From contig JARUKX010000006.1 in NCBI GenBank assembly GCA_029688825.1, positions 1 through 64,000 of the forward strand: a stretch of 64,000 bases of DNA, in the 5' to 3' direction. The translations under genes and the position numbers were made by a program. Of the stretch, positions 26,580-35,352 are shown piece by piece. Under the pieces are notes generated by a model. That model worked only from the letters and a program-made list of their open reading frames with translations. It did not search any database and was not told where the DNA came from. This DNA comes from Haloarculaceae archaeon H-GB1-1. GTDB taxonomy: Archaea > Halobacteriota > Halobacteria > Halobacteriales > Haloarculaceae. Each line of letters opens with the position of its first letter. The stretch's first letter is position 1.

Positions 26580-28895
26580 TCACTCCAGCAGCGACCGGGA
26601 GGCGTTGCCGACGACGAGGAGACTGCTGGTGGCCATCGCGACCGCGGCGAACAGCGGATTGAGGAGCCCAGCCAGCGCGAGCGGCAGGGCCACCGCGTTG
26701 TACAGGAACGCCCAGCCGACGTTCTGGCGGATGCGACCGCGCGTCGCGATCGTGAGGTCGAACACGTCTGGCACGGTCGACAGTTCGCCGGTGGTGACGA
26801 CGGCGTCGGCAGCGTCCACGGCCAGCTTCGTCCCGCTCGCGAGCGCGATGCCGAGGTCAGCAGCGGCCAGCGCGGGCGCGTCGTTGCTCCCGTCGCCGAC
26901 CATCGCGACGGTGCCGCGGGACCGAAGTCGGTCGACGACCTCGGCCTTCGCCTCGGGCGGGACGCCCGCGAAGACCTCCGCGACGGCGGCGGAAGCCTCG
27001 AAGCGCTCGGCGGCTGGCCCCACGTCGCCCGTGATGACGACGACCTCGCGGTCGGCCTCGGAGAGTCGTTCGAGGACCGTCTCCCAGCCCGCTCGCGGGG
27101 TGTCTTCGGCCTCGAAGACGTCCCGAGCACGCCCGTTGCAGCCGACGAGGGCGGCGACGCGACCGGCATCGTCCGCCGCCTCGAAACGGTCCCGGAGCGA
27201 TTCCGGAACGTCCCAGTCGCGCTCGTCGAACAGGTCGAGTCGGCCGACGACGACGGGTTCGCCGTCGACGACCGCGCTGACGCCGCGGCCGGGATGGCGC
27301 TCGAAGTCAGTGACCGTCGCGTCCACCGTCGGTGCCGCGTCGAGGACCGCACCGGCGAGCGGGTGGTCTGCGAACTCCTCGACGGCAGCGGCGCGTCCGA
27401 GGGTCGACTCGTCGTGTTCGCCGACCAGGCGGAGGCCGCCGGTCGTCAGGGTGCCGGTCTTGTCGAGAGCGACCACGTCGGTCTCCGTCGCCGTCTCGAA
27501 GACGCTCCCGTTCGTGACGACCACGCCGCGGTCGAGCGCCTCCCTGACGCCGGCGGCGACCGCGAGCGGCGTCGCCAGTCCAAGCGCGCATGGACAGGAG
27601 ACGACCAGCACGGTCAGCCCGATCAGGAGTGCTGCCGTGGCGGTGCTCCCGGCGAGCAGGTGCCAGCCCGTCGTGAGAACGGCGAGCACCAGCACCAGCG
27701 GCACGAATACCGCGGCGAGTTTGTCGGCGAGACGCTGGACGCCGCGGCGGGTGCTCTGGATGTCCAGCAGGCGCGAGGTCACGCGGTCGAGCGTGCTGGT
27801 CTCGTCGGGGTCGACGCGGACGACGAGCGCACCGTCGACGACGCGAGCGCCGCCGATGACGGTCGAATCGGGGTCCTTCTGGACCGGGACCGATTCGCCA
27901 GTGACGAACGACTCGTCGACCGCTGCCGTCCCCTCGACGACCGCCCCGTCGAGGGGGACGCGTTCCTCCGGTCGGACGACGACCTCGTCGCCGCCAGCGA
28001 GGTCCGAGAGCGGGACCTCCTCGTGCCCCTCGGCCGTCCGCTTGCGCGCCGTCTCGACGCGCTGCTCCGTGAGTTCGGCCAGTGCGCCGGTCGCTCGCTG
28101 CTTGACCCGGCCCTCGTAGTAGTTCCCGATCGCGACGGCGAGGACGATGACCACGGCGACGTCGAAGTACACCTCGACGTGTCCGAGGAGCGCGGCGACA
28201 GTGCTGTAGACGTACGCCGTCGAGGCAGCGAGCGCGACGAGGAGGTCCATGTTCGGTTCGCCCGCGCGCAGGCTCACGTACGCGCCTCTGAGAACGGGGT
28301 ATCCCGTGACGCCGAGCACGATGGTCGCCATCAGCCAGATATTCGCCAGGAGGTACGTCCCCGCGGAGCCGTGGACGTCCAGCAGCAGGGTGTCGGCGTC
28401 GACCCCGAAGTAGGCGGGGTAGAGAAAGAGGACGTACCACATCATCGTCATCATGCCGAAGAAGCCACCGACGAGGAGTCGGCCGACGGTCTCGGTGTCG
28501 CTGGCGACGTCGTCCCGGTCGACGACAGAGTAGCCCATCCCGTCGACCAGCGATTCGAGCTCGGAGTCGCCGAGCGTCGCGTCGTCGTACACGACCTTCA
28601 GCACGTCCGCCGGATAGCTGGCCTCCGCGGCGCGGACCCCCTCGCGGTCGCTGGCAACCGACTCGACGAACGTCTCGCAGGTCGCGCAGTGCATCCCCTC
28701 GACGGAGAGGTACGCCGTCTCCCCCTCGACGTCCGTCGTGTCGGCTCCGGTGTCGAGTTCTGCCGGGGAGTCGGCGTCGGTCTCGTCCAACCGCTTGGCG
28801 ACCTCCAGACAGCCGCGACAGCAGTAAGAACCACTTACGCCGTTCTCAGTGACTGGTGATTCCGGCGTCGGGAGGTCACAGAGGGAACACCCCAT
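26580..28895 (-). CDS. Copper-translocating P1B-type ATPase (FixI/CcoI/CopA type)
   Basis: A 771-residue membrane pump. A Cys-rich metal-binding head (CSLCDLP to CCRGCLEV) is followed by an HMA domain (EGMHCATC), eight spans with the CPC metal site in VVSCPCALG, the phosphorylation Asp in DKTGT, TGES in the actuator, and GDGSNDAP. It lies beside ba3-like oxidase genes, suggesting a role like FixI/CcoI in supplying copper for oxidase assembly (inference); detoxifying export is the alternative. Confidence 0.92.
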   Translation of the reverse strand: MGCSLCDLPTPESPVTENGVSGSYCCRGCLEVAKRLDETDADSPAELDTGADTTDVEGETAYLSVEGMHCATCETFVESVASDREGVRAAEASYPADVLKVVYDDATLGDSELESLVDGMGYSVVDRDDVASDTETVGRLLVGGFFGMMTMMWYVLFLYPAYFGVDADTLLLDVHGSAGTYLLANIWLMATIVLGVTGYPVLRGAYVSLRAGEPNMDLLVALAASTAYVYSTVAALLGHVEVYFDVAVVIVLAVAIGNYYEGRVKQRATGALAELTEQRVETARKRTAEGHEEVPLSDLAGGDEVVVRPEERVPLDGAVVEGTAAVDESFVTGESVPVQKDPDSTVIGGARVVDGALVVRVDPDETSTLDRVTSRLLDIQSTRRGVQRLADKLAAVFVPLVLVLAVLTTGWHLLAGSTATAALLIGLTVLVVSCPCALGLATPLAVAAGVREALDRGVVVTNGSVFETATETDVVALDKTGTLTTGGLRLVGEHDESTLGRAAAVEEFADHPLAGAVLDAAPTVDATVTDFERHPGRGVSAVVDGEPVVVGRLDLFDERDWDVPESLRDRFEAADDAGRVAALVGCNGRARDVFEAEDTPRAGWETVLERLSEADREVVVITGDVGPAAERFEASAAVAEVFAGVPPEAKAEVVDRLRSRGTVAMVGDGSNDAPALAAADLGIALASGTKLAVDAADAVVTTGELSTVPDVFDLTIATRGRIRQNVGWAFLYNAVALPLALAGLLNPLFAAVAMATSSLLVVGNASRSLLE

Positions 28896-28905
28896 CGAAC
28901 GCTCG

Positions 28906-29121
28906 TTACGCGCCCGTGGACACGTGCTCGTCGGCGTCGGCGTCGGCGTCGCCCTCGCCCTCCTCCGGGCCGAACATGTACCAGAGACTCATCGCGATTA
29001 TGAACACGCTGAGCACCGAGAGCCCGACGATCGGTGTCTCCCGGCCGAACAGAAACATCACCACGGGGACCACGGCCAGTAGCGCGATTCCAGCGGGATA
29101 CCGCAGATGATCGGATGCCAT
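28906..29121 (-). CDS. Small two-span membrane protein of the oxidase cluster
   Basis: A 71-residue protein with two hydrophobic segments (YPAGIALLAVVPVVMFLFG and PIVGLSVLSVFIIAMSLWYMFG) and a highly acidic C-terminus. It lies 10 bases before the copper ATPase on the same strand. Small CbaC-type subunits or assembly factors of this size are known beside haloarchaeal ba3 oxidases, but the identity here is unproven. TTATTG at about 29145-29150 could be a TATA box for a leaderless start. Confidence 0.65.
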   Translation of the reverse strand: MASDHLRYPAGIALLAVVPVVMFLFGRETPIVGLSVLSVFIIAMSLWYMFGPEEGEGDADADADEHVSTGA

Positions 29122-29300
29122 ATGACTGGATTACCACAGCAATTCAATAACAGTCTAGGGCTTTCCCAGACACTGAGAATGGGGGGTGGGAATATAACGG
29201 AGAGGGGCACAACGACGCAGTATGACGGTAGCCACAGCGGTAACGAGACGAAGAGATCCACACCTGACGGACGCCACGCGCGCTGGGACTGTTCGTCACG

Positions 29301-29324
29301 GGACCCCGGGATCCACCCGGGTCC
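29301..29324 (+). other. Imperfect GC-rich hairpin in the leader of the halocyanin gene
   Basis: GGACCCCGGG and CCCGGGTCC are almost perfectly self-complementary around a 5-base loop, located 24 bases before the ATG at 29348. A possible TATA (AATATAAC, about 29190) lies upstream, so the hairpin would be transcribed in a leader of over 100 bases and could affect translation. Confidence 0.35.
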
Positions 29325-29347
29325 ACTCGAGGTGGTGACACCGATCG

Positions 29348-30580
29348 ATGAGTCGCGCTGATTCCGGTGCCTCGCGGCGTGCGATTCTGCGTTCCACCGC
29401 GGGGTTGGCGACGGCGGCCCTGGCCGGGGGGACGGCAGGGTCCGCCGCAGCACAGGGGAGCGAACCCGACTACGGCGGCTGGTTCGACGACGTAAGCAAC
29501 TACGACGAGACGGTCGACAAGACCGGCCAGGACACCGTCGAGATCGTCGTCGGAGCGTCGGGCAACAACGGGAACTTCGCGTTCGGTCCCGCCGCAGTGC
29601 GAGTCTCGCCCGGCACGAAGGTCGTCTGGAAGTGGAACGGCAAGGGCGGCGCGCACAACGTCGTCGCAGACGACGGCACGTTCAATAGCGGCTCGGCCGT
29701 CGCCGACGCCGGCACCACCTTCGAGTACACCTTCGAGGAGGAAGGGACGTACAAATATTATTGCGTCCCTCACAAGGCCCTCGGAATGAAGGGTGCGGTG
29801 GTCGTCGGTGGGTCCGGTGGCGGCGGCAGCTCTGGCGGCCCACCGCCCGAGCCCGATTACGGCGACTGGTTCAGCGACGTGAGCAACTACGACGGGACGG
29901 TCGACGAGACCGGCCAGGACACCGTCGAAGTGACCGTCGGTGCGTCGGGCAACAACGGGAACTTCGCGTTCGGTCCCGCCGCAGTGCGAGTCTCGCCCGG
30001 CACGAAGGTCGTCTGGAAGTGGAACGGCAAGGGCGGCGCGCACAACGTCGTCGCCGAGGACGGCACGTTCGACAGCGGCTCGGCAGTCGCCGACGCCGGC
30101 ACCACCTTCGAGTACACCTTCGATGAAACGGGCGTCTACAAGTACGCCTGCATCCCGCACAAGGCCCTCGGCATGAAGGGCGCAATCGTCGTCGGCAGCG
30201 GCGGCGGTGGCGGTGGCGGTGAGGGCGGCGAACCCGCCGGCGAACTGGTCTGGACGCCCGGACTGCTGATGTTCGCCGGCAGCGTCGTCCTCGGGATGCT
30301 CTCGCCCATCCTGTTCTCGGTGTTCCTGCGGTTCAAGACCGGTAGCTGGGAGCGCCCACGGGAGTTCGAGCCCGAAGGTGCGGTCGTCGATGAGAAACCG
30401 GCCGCGCCGGTCGCCGAGGAGGCACCAGAGGAGGTGGCCGAGGTCGAGATCGGCCACGACGAGTACGACCCGTTCGGTACGGCGTCGCTCATCGTGGTGT
30501 ACTTCCTCATCCTGGTCGTGCTCTGGATATTCATGTACTTCGTCGAGTTCCTGGGACGGGGACCGACGGTAATCGGCTGA
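29348..30580 (+). CDS. Membrane-anchored double halocyanin (blue copper) protein
   Basis: A 410-residue exported electron carrier. A Tat signal (SRRAILRS, cleavage after SAAAQ) precedes two nearly identical cupredoxin domains (about residues 38-155 and 167-285), each with type 1 copper ligands: His in GGAHNVV, and Cys, His and Met in YCVPHKALGM or ACIPHKALGM. Gly-rich linkers follow, then a span (about 303-323), an acidic loop, and a second span (about 380-400). It should pass electrons to the CuA centre of the oxidase encoded immediately downstream. Confidence 0.9.
   Translation: MSRADSGASRRAILRSTAGLATAALAGGTAGSAAAQGSEPDYGGWFDDVSNYDETVDKTGQDTVEIVVGASGNNGNFAFGPAAVRVSPGTKVVWKWNGKGGAHNVVADDGTFNSGSAVADAGTTFEYTFEEEGTYKYYCVPHKALGMKGAVVVGGSGGGGSSGGPPPEPDYGDWFSDVSNYDGTVDETGQDTVEVTVGASGNNGNFAFGPAAVRVSPGTKVVWKWNGKGGAHNVVAEDGTFDSGSAVADAGTTFEYTFDETGVYKYACIPHKALGMKGAIVVGSGGGGGGGEGGEPAGELVWTPGLLMFAGSVVLGMLSPILFSVFLRFKTGSWERPREFEPEGAVVDEKPAAPVAEEAPEEVAEVEIGHDEYDPFGTASLIVVYFLILVVLWIFMYFVEFLGRGPTVIG
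29555..29667 (+). repeat. Copy 1 of a 113-bp perfect intragenic repeat (copy 2 at 29942-30054)
   Basis: Both halocyanin domains of the gene share this 113-base stretch without a single difference, offset by 387 bases (129 codons), while the flanking parts of the domains differ. It covers the core strands up to the first copper ligand His. Confidence 0.9.
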
Positions 30581-30591
30581 GGTGACGAGAA

Positions 30592-31098
30592 ATGGAGATA
30601 CATAGATTCGAGAAACTCTGGCTCGCTGCCGGCATCCTGCTCATCGTCGGGTTCATCGCGACGGTGACGTACGGAGCGGTCGGCGAAGGCGTAGCGATGG
30701 TCAACGACGATGGCGGCACCATCGACCCGACGAAGGTTTCGGAGGACGCGAACTTCAGCGACCCCGGCGTCGAACAGGTCGGACCGCACGAGTACGAGGC
30801 CCACATCGTGGCCCAGCAGTTCCTGTTCAAGCCGGGGACGTCGACGCCCATCCGCGTTCCCGCGAACAGCACCGTCACGTTCTACGTGACGAGCAGCGAC
30901 GTCGTTCACGGGTTCAACATCGTCGGGACGAACGTCAACACGATGGTCATTCCCGGACAGGTCGCGAAGATGAAAGTGCGATTCGAGGAACCACGCGAGT
31001 ACGGCATCGTCTGTAACGAGTACTGCGGGGCCGGCCACCACACGATGGCCGGGACCATCGAGGTCGTCCCCGAAGACGACTACGAGGGAGGTGCCTGA
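30592..31098 (+). CDS. cbaB: Terminal oxidase subunit II (ba3-like, CuA)
   Basis: A 168-residue protein with a single N-terminal anchor (WLAAGILLIVGFIATVTYGA) and an external cupredoxin domain carrying the CuA set: the His in VVHGFNIVG and CNEYCGAGHHTM (two Cys, His, Met). The one-span, short form is typical of ba3-type subunit II. It is 11 bases after the halocyanin gene and overlaps the ribosome-binding region of subunit I. Confidence 0.92.
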   Translation: MEIHRFEKLWLAAGILLIVGFIATVTYGAVGEGVAMVNDDGGTIDPTKVSEDANFSDPGVEQVGPHEYEAHIVAQQFLFKPGTSTPIRVPANSTVTFYVTSSDVVHGFNIVGTNVNTMVIPGQVAKMKVRFEEPREYGIVCNEYCGAGHHTMAGTIEVVPEDDYEGGA

Positions 31099-31099
31099 G

Positions 31100-32779
31100 A
31101 TGGCGTACGTCGACGACTATCCCGACGCTTCGAAGCTCGTCCGCGCCTGCTTCGGCGTCTCGTTCGTCGCACTCGGACTGGGCGGCTTCTTCGGGCTGAT
31201 TCAGGCGCTCCACCGGACGAACGTCTTCCGCGGCTTCGTCAGCTCCGCCGACTACTACACGGTGCTGACCGGCCACGGCGTCCTGCTCGTGCTGGTGTTC
31301 ACGACGTTCTTCATCGCCGGGCTGTTCACGTGGGCGACCACACACAGCCTCGAACGGGACGTTCCGAGCCTCACGCTGGGCTGGACCTGGTTCGCGATGA
31401 TGCTGGTCGGGACGGCGTTGGCCGCGACGGCAATCCTCGCCGGATTCGTTCCCAGCATCGACATGAGCGCGGACGTGCTGTTCACGTTCTACGCGCCGCT
31501 GCAGGCCCACCCCATCTTCTACATCGGGGCGGCGCTCATCATCGTCGGCTCGTGGATCGCCGGCTACACGTACTTCAAGAACCTCTGGGGCTGGCGGCAG
31601 GACAATCCCGGCGAGCGCATCCCGCTACGCACGTTCATGGTCGTGACGACGATGCTGATGTGGTACATCTCGACCATCGGCGTCGCCATCGAGGTGGTGG
31701 TCTTCCTGATTCCGTGGTCGCTGGGACTCATCTCCCAGGTCGACCCGCTGATCACCCGGACGCTGTTCTGGTACTTCGGCCACCCGGTCGTGTACTTCTG
31801 GCTGATGCCCGCCTATCTGGTGTGGTACACGGTTCTGCCGAAGCTCTCGGGCGGACGGCTGTTCAGCGACCCGCTCGCCCGCGTCGTGTTCGTGCTGTTC
31901 CTGCTGCTCTCGACGCCGGTCGGGTTCCACCACCAGTACCTCGACCCCGGCATCCCCGAGGGCTTCAAGTTCATCGCGATGACGAACACGATGTTCCTCC
32001 TGCTACCGAGCCTGCTGACGGCGTTCACCGTCGTCGCCAGCATGGAACACGGGGCGCGCCAGAACGGAGGCACCGGTCGCTTCGGCTGGCTCGGGAGTCT
32101 CCCGTGGGATAACCCGGCCTTCTCCGGGTCCGCGCTCGCCGGCCTGATGTTCGCCGCAGGCGGCTTCTCCGGCATGATCAACGCCGGGATGAACATCAAC
32201 TATCTCATCCACAACACGCTGTGGGTGCCCGGCCACTTCCACCTCACCGTGGGGACGGCGTTCGCGCTGACGGCGATGGCCATCTCCTACTGGCTGGTGC
32301 CCCAGATCACGGGCAAGCGCCTGCAGTTCCGCGGGCTGGCGCTGGTCCAGCCGTACCTGTGGTTCTTCGGCATGACGCTGATGTCGAACGCGATGCACCG
32401 CGCCGGACTCGCCGGCGTCCCGCGGCGCACCGCCGAACCGCAGTATGGGAGCGTCGACTTCAGCGGCGTCGTCGGCGGCATGACGGAGATGCGTATCCAG
32501 ATCGCCATCGGCGGCACGCTGCTGTTCGTGTCGCTCCTCCTGTTCCTGGTCGTCATGGCCGGGACGTGGATGGCAGAGCGCGGTCGTGGCCAGCTGACCG
32601 TCAACGGCGTCATCCCGCCAGCACTCTCCGGCCCGGAACACAGCCCGCGCATCATCGACAACTACCGCGTGTGGGTCGCCATCGCCATCGGGCTCATCAT
32701 CATCGCCTACGGCCCGCCGATGTTCGACCTCGTCGCCGACGGGCTGCTCGAACCCGGAAGCCCCGCCTTCCCGGCCTGA
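31100..32779 (+). CDS. cbaA: Terminal oxidase subunit I (ba3-like haem-copper oxidase)
   Basis: A 559-residue protein with about 13-14 spans; it reduces O2 to water and pumps protons. Ligand motifs: low-spin haem His in LTGHGVLL, the cross-linked His-Tyr in FGHPVVYFWLMPAY, the CuB pair in HHQYLDPG, and haem a3 and low-spin ligands in GHFHLTVG. The D-channel motif of A-type oxidases is absent, as in B-type enzymes. The ATG at 31100 is chosen because GGAGGTG lies just before it; an in-frame GTG at 31091 sits inside that motif. Confidence 0.95.
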   Translation: MAYVDDYPDASKLVRACFGVSFVALGLGGFFGLIQALHRTNVFRGFVSSADYYTVLTGHGVLLVLVFTTFFIAGLFTWATTHSLERDVPSLTLGWTWFAMMLVGTALAATAILAGFVPSIDMSADVLFTFYAPLQAHPIFYIGAALIIVGSWIAGYTYFKNLWGWRQDNPGERIPLRTFMVVTTMLMWYISTIGVAIEVVVFLIPWSLGLISQVDPLITRTLFWYFGHPVVYFWLMPAYLVWYTVLPKLSGGRLFSDPLARVVFVLFLLLSTPVGFHHQYLDPGIPEGFKFIAMTNTMFLLLPSLLTAFTVVASMEHGARQNGGTGRFGWLGSLPWDNPAFSGSALAGLMFAAGGFSGMINAGMNINYLIHNTLWVPGHFHLTVGTAFALTAMAISYWLVPQITGKRLQFRGLALVQPYLWFFGMTLMSNAMHRAGLAGVPRRTAEPQYGSVDFSGVVGGMTEMRIQIAIGGTLLFVSLLLFLVVMAGTWMAERGRGQLTVNGVIPPALSGPEHSPRIIDNYRVWVAIAIGLIIIAYGPPMFDLVADGLLEPGSPAFPA

Positions 32780-32795
32780 TTCCCCCTCTCGATTC

Positions 32796-33323
32796 ATGGA
32801 ACGCCGAACGATCATCAGATTGCTACTGATATTCGGGATCGGGATTCCCATCCTCGTCGAGGCGGCGACGTTCGCCGGCCTGTTGGGCGCGCACTTCGGT
32901 GACGGAGGCGCGGAGACGACGACGACGACCGCCGAAACGACGCGCGTCGACGCGGTTGGGCTGGGTGACGAACTGCTACCGGAGACGAACCAGTCCGAGC
33001 GACTGACGACGCTGTCGCTTTCGGACAGCGGCCAGTACTGGATACTCACGATGACGGTGAGCGTGAACAACACCGGCGACCACCCCTACGAAGTGACGCT
33101 CGGGGCGGTCGTCACCAACGACGACACGCCCGTCGACGGGTCCGTCTCGACGGGTCCGATACCGGCGGGCGAATCCCGGACCGCGACCGGGCAGTGGAAG
33201 CTGCCCGCCGGCGAGACCCCGCGCCGGCTCCAGGTCGAGGCACTCGTCCACGCCGACGGCGAGGGGACGCCGAAGACCATTTCGCGGACGGTGACGCTGC
33301 AGAAGGTCCCAGTCGAAGGGTGA
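32796..33323 (+). CDS. Membrane-anchored accessory protein of the oxidase operon
   Basis: A 175-residue protein with an N-terminal anchor (LLLIFGIGIPILVEAATFAGLLG), a Thr-rich linker and a beta-type extracellular domain (WILTMTVSVNNTGDHPYEV, GPIPAGESRTATGQWKL). It follows subunit I by 16 bases. The position resembles small CbaC/D-like or CtaG/SCO-like accessory proteins, but no cysteines or copper motif are present, so a structural role is more likely. The family is not recognised. Confidence 0.65.
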   Translation: MERRTIIRLLLIFGIGIPILVEAATFAGLLGAHFGDGGAETTTTTAETTRVDAVGLGDELLPETNQSERLTTLSLSDSGQYWILTMTVSVNNTGDHPYEVTLGAVVTNDDTPVDGSVSTGPIPAGESRTATGQWKLPAGETPRRLQVEALVHADGEGTPKTISRTVTLQKVPVEG

Positions 33324-33329
33324 GGCCGG

Positions 33330-33464
33330 TCACCTGAATTCGCTCTCGTCGACCGGCATTCCGCAGACGACGCAGCCTTCCTGCAGGAGGACGTCTCGCA
33401 TCTCGGGATTGACCTCGATCAGGGCGGAGCAGTCTTCACAGACGAATTCGAGCAGTTCTGCCAT
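33330..33464 (-). CDS. 44-residue zinc-ribbon protein (DUF7560-like)
   Basis: Four cysteines in two CxxC knuckles (CEDC and CVVC) 20 or so residues apart make a zinc ribbon. Such tiny proteins are abundant in haloarchaea and several affect regulation. It is downstream of the HTH regulator on the same strand, separated by a hairpin. Confidence 0.75.
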   Translation of the reverse strand: MAELLEFVCEDCSALIEVNPEMRDVLLQEGCVVCGMPVDESEFR

Positions 33465-33508
33465 GCCTGTTGGAACCATCGTACGAGAACGGGTTGCAAA
33501 GAGAGCGA

Positions 33509-33524
33509 CCCACAATTTAGTGGG
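33509..33524 (-). terminator. Short perfect hairpin after the HTH regulator gene
   Basis: CCCAC and GTGGG flank a 6-base AT-rich loop just beyond the stop at 33532, followed on the minus strand by a pyrimidine-rich TCTCTTTG. It could terminate the regulator transcript or act as an operator for the small zinc-ribbon gene. Confidence 0.35.
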
Positions 33525-33531
33525 CGTTGAC

Positions 33532-34176
33532 CTACCCGTCGAGCAACGACGATAGCAGCTTCTTCTGTGCGGCCGCGAGGTGTTCCGTGAACGTCGACGT
33601 CGTGATGCCCAGCGCCTCGGCGACTTCGCCCGCGTTGGACTCTTTCGGGTGCTCGAAGTAGCCCATCGACTGCGCCGTTTCGAGGCATTCGAGCTGGCGG
33701 TCCGTGAGTTGGCTGCGGTCGACGAAGACGAGGTTCTCCTCGGCAGAGTCCTGTTCGGAGCGGATGAGACGCTGCACGTCGACGCTGTCGTAGCGGTCGC
33801 GAACGTCCTGGATGACCGTCTGCAGGCACTCCATGTCGGGTGCGTGGAAGACGAGATGGAGCTGACTGTCACGCGTGTAGACGTCGACGATTGGGCAGTC
33901 GTAGGCTTCGATGGACTCGCACGGACACGGCTCTCCGCGTTCGCGGGTGAACCGATACACGTCCTTCGACCCGTAGGAGAACACCGCCTCCATGTCGTCT
34001 CGGTCGGGGTCGGCCGTCTCGTCGAGCATGAACTCCTCGGTCACCCGGCCCGGGGAGGTCGGCGAGACGCTCCGCGAGATGGCTTGCGTCGACGCGCCGG
34101 TGGTTCCCGAGACCGTGGCGACCGGGCAGTTCGACGGGGCGTCGATTCGGACTTCTGCCCGGATACCTGCTTTCAT
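33532..34176 (-). CDS. Bacterio-opsin-activator-type HTH regulator with Cys-rich sensor
   Basis: A 214-residue one-component regulator. The C-terminal HTH_10 domain (LTDRQLECLETAQSMGYFEHP, then EVAEALGITTSTFTEHL) is typical of Bat/DmsR-like proteins. The N-terminal part carries CPCESIEAYDCP and an MEC, which could bind a metal or sense redox state. It sits between the oxidase operon and the SafE-like gene, so control of the copper/oxidase genes is a fair inference. The start at 34176 follows the conserved MKAGIRAEV. Confidence 0.82.
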   Translation of the reverse strand: MKAGIRAEVRIDAPSNCPVATVSGTTGASTQAISRSVSPTSPGRVTEEFMLDETADPDRDDMEAVFSYGSKDVYRFTRERGEPCPCESIEAYDCPIVDVYTRDSQLHLVFHAPDMECLQTVIQDVRDRYDSVDVQRLIRSEQDSAEENLVFVDRSQLTDRQLECLETAQSMGYFEHPKESNAGEVAEALGITTSTFTEHLAAAQKKLLSSLLDG

Positions 34177-34385
34177 CGTACCACTATACGTGTCCGTTCG
34201 CCCTACAGTCACTTCCCCTCATAGCGGGGGTGGTTTATACGGCCATCATATCTAGGCTACGAGTTGTTGGGTATCGGCGACGTACCGTTCAACGGAATGC
34301 GACGATTTTGGGTACCGACCGAACGATGAGGAGGGAGTGCCTCACGGGTCAGGGCGCTCGATCCGTCGTACGCCGTCGACGCAAC

Positions 34386-35165
34386 TCACAGCGGCTGGTA
34401 GAACGGGACGTGCGGATGCGGCAGTGCGATACCGAGCAACCCCAGTCCGTGCGACAGCGGCAAGTAGCCGAGCACCACGAACGCGACGCCGAGCGCGCGG
34501 TGCAGGTGGACCCGGTGCTCGGTGGAGATGGACTGAAACAGCGTCCCGTAGACGAACAGGGTCGGGAACGTCCCGAGTCCGATAGCGGCGAGGCCGAGCG
34601 CGCCCTCGACGGGCGACCCGACGGCCAGCGCATACAGGAACGCCGGGTAGAGTATCGGACAGGGAAGGACGGCGTGAACGACGCCGAGCCCGAAGATTCG
34701 CGGACCCCGCGTCCAGCGTTCGACGTGCGCCATCAGGACGCCGGAGACGCGCCCGAAGATGCGTCCCAGCAGTGGGACGTCGTGCCCGCCGGTCGTTCCG
34801 CGGACGACGTAGGAGAGGCCAACGAAAACGATGAACGCGCCGGTGACGACGCCGGCCGTCGCACGGACCCCACTCGCGACGGTCAGGACGTCGGCGACGT
34901 CGAACACGACCGCGCCGAGCGCCCCCATCACCGCACCGACCGCCGCGTAGCTGACCGTGCGACCGAGATTGAACAGCGCGTGCTGTCGGACGTCGTACCA
35001 GCGCACGCGACCCCGTTCGCGAGCGGACTGGCTCCCCATGCGATCCGCGTACGTCGTCACCAGCGGCCCACACATACCCAGACAGTGAGCGCCGCCGAGC
35101 AGGCCGATGACGAAGAACGTCACCAGACTCGGCGACGCAAGCACGCCAGCGTGAGTGCCTCCCAT
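34386..35165 (-). CDS. SafE/TauE-like (CcoH/UreH-type) membrane protein
   Basis: A 259-residue, about six-span protein of the sulfite exporter TauE/SafE group. The first helix carries GGAHCLGMCGP and a later one VLPCPILYP, the Cys motifs of the CcoS/UreH-type members that move copper or nickel. With the P-type ATPase in the same region, a role in oxidase copper assembly is likely. Confidence 0.8.
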   Translation of the reverse strand: MGGTHAGVLASPSLVTFFVIGLLGGAHCLGMCGPLVTTYADRMGSQSARERGRVRWYDVRQHALFNLGRTVSYAAVGAVMGALGAVVFDVADVLTVASGVRATAGVVTGAFIVFVGLSYVVRGTTGGHDVPLLGRIFGRVSGVLMAHVERWTRGPRIFGLGVVHAVLPCPILYPAFLYALAVGSPVEGALGLAAIGLGTFPTLFVYGTLFQSISTEHRVHLHRALGVAFVVLGYLPLSHGLGLLGIALPHPHVPFYQPL

Positions 35166-35320
35166 TACCGGAGCGAATGGTTCAGGTACAGTAAGCGATG
35201 CGGTGCATTTTCAGCGCTCGAGAATACCCGGGCAAGAGGAGTCGATCGGAGGGAGATTGTGGCACTCAGAAAACACCTTCGGGGACGTGTCGACGTGACG
35301 AGACGGCGAACGCGGAGCAG

Positions 35321-35327
35321 TTATAAT
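35321..35327 (+). promoter_or_regulatory. TATA box that fixes the start of the winged-helix gene
   Basis: TTATAAT is centred 29 bases before the ATG at 35353 but only 5 bases before the ATG at 35329, so the downstream start is the one that can be used on a leaderless transcript. Confidence 0.55.
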
Positions 35328-35352
35328 CATGCTCGAAAAACACACAAACGAA

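Noticed and set aside
26565-28859. 764-codon open frame antisense to the copper ATPase
   Set aside because: Shadow of third-position GC bias; the sense frame has all P-type ATPase motifs.
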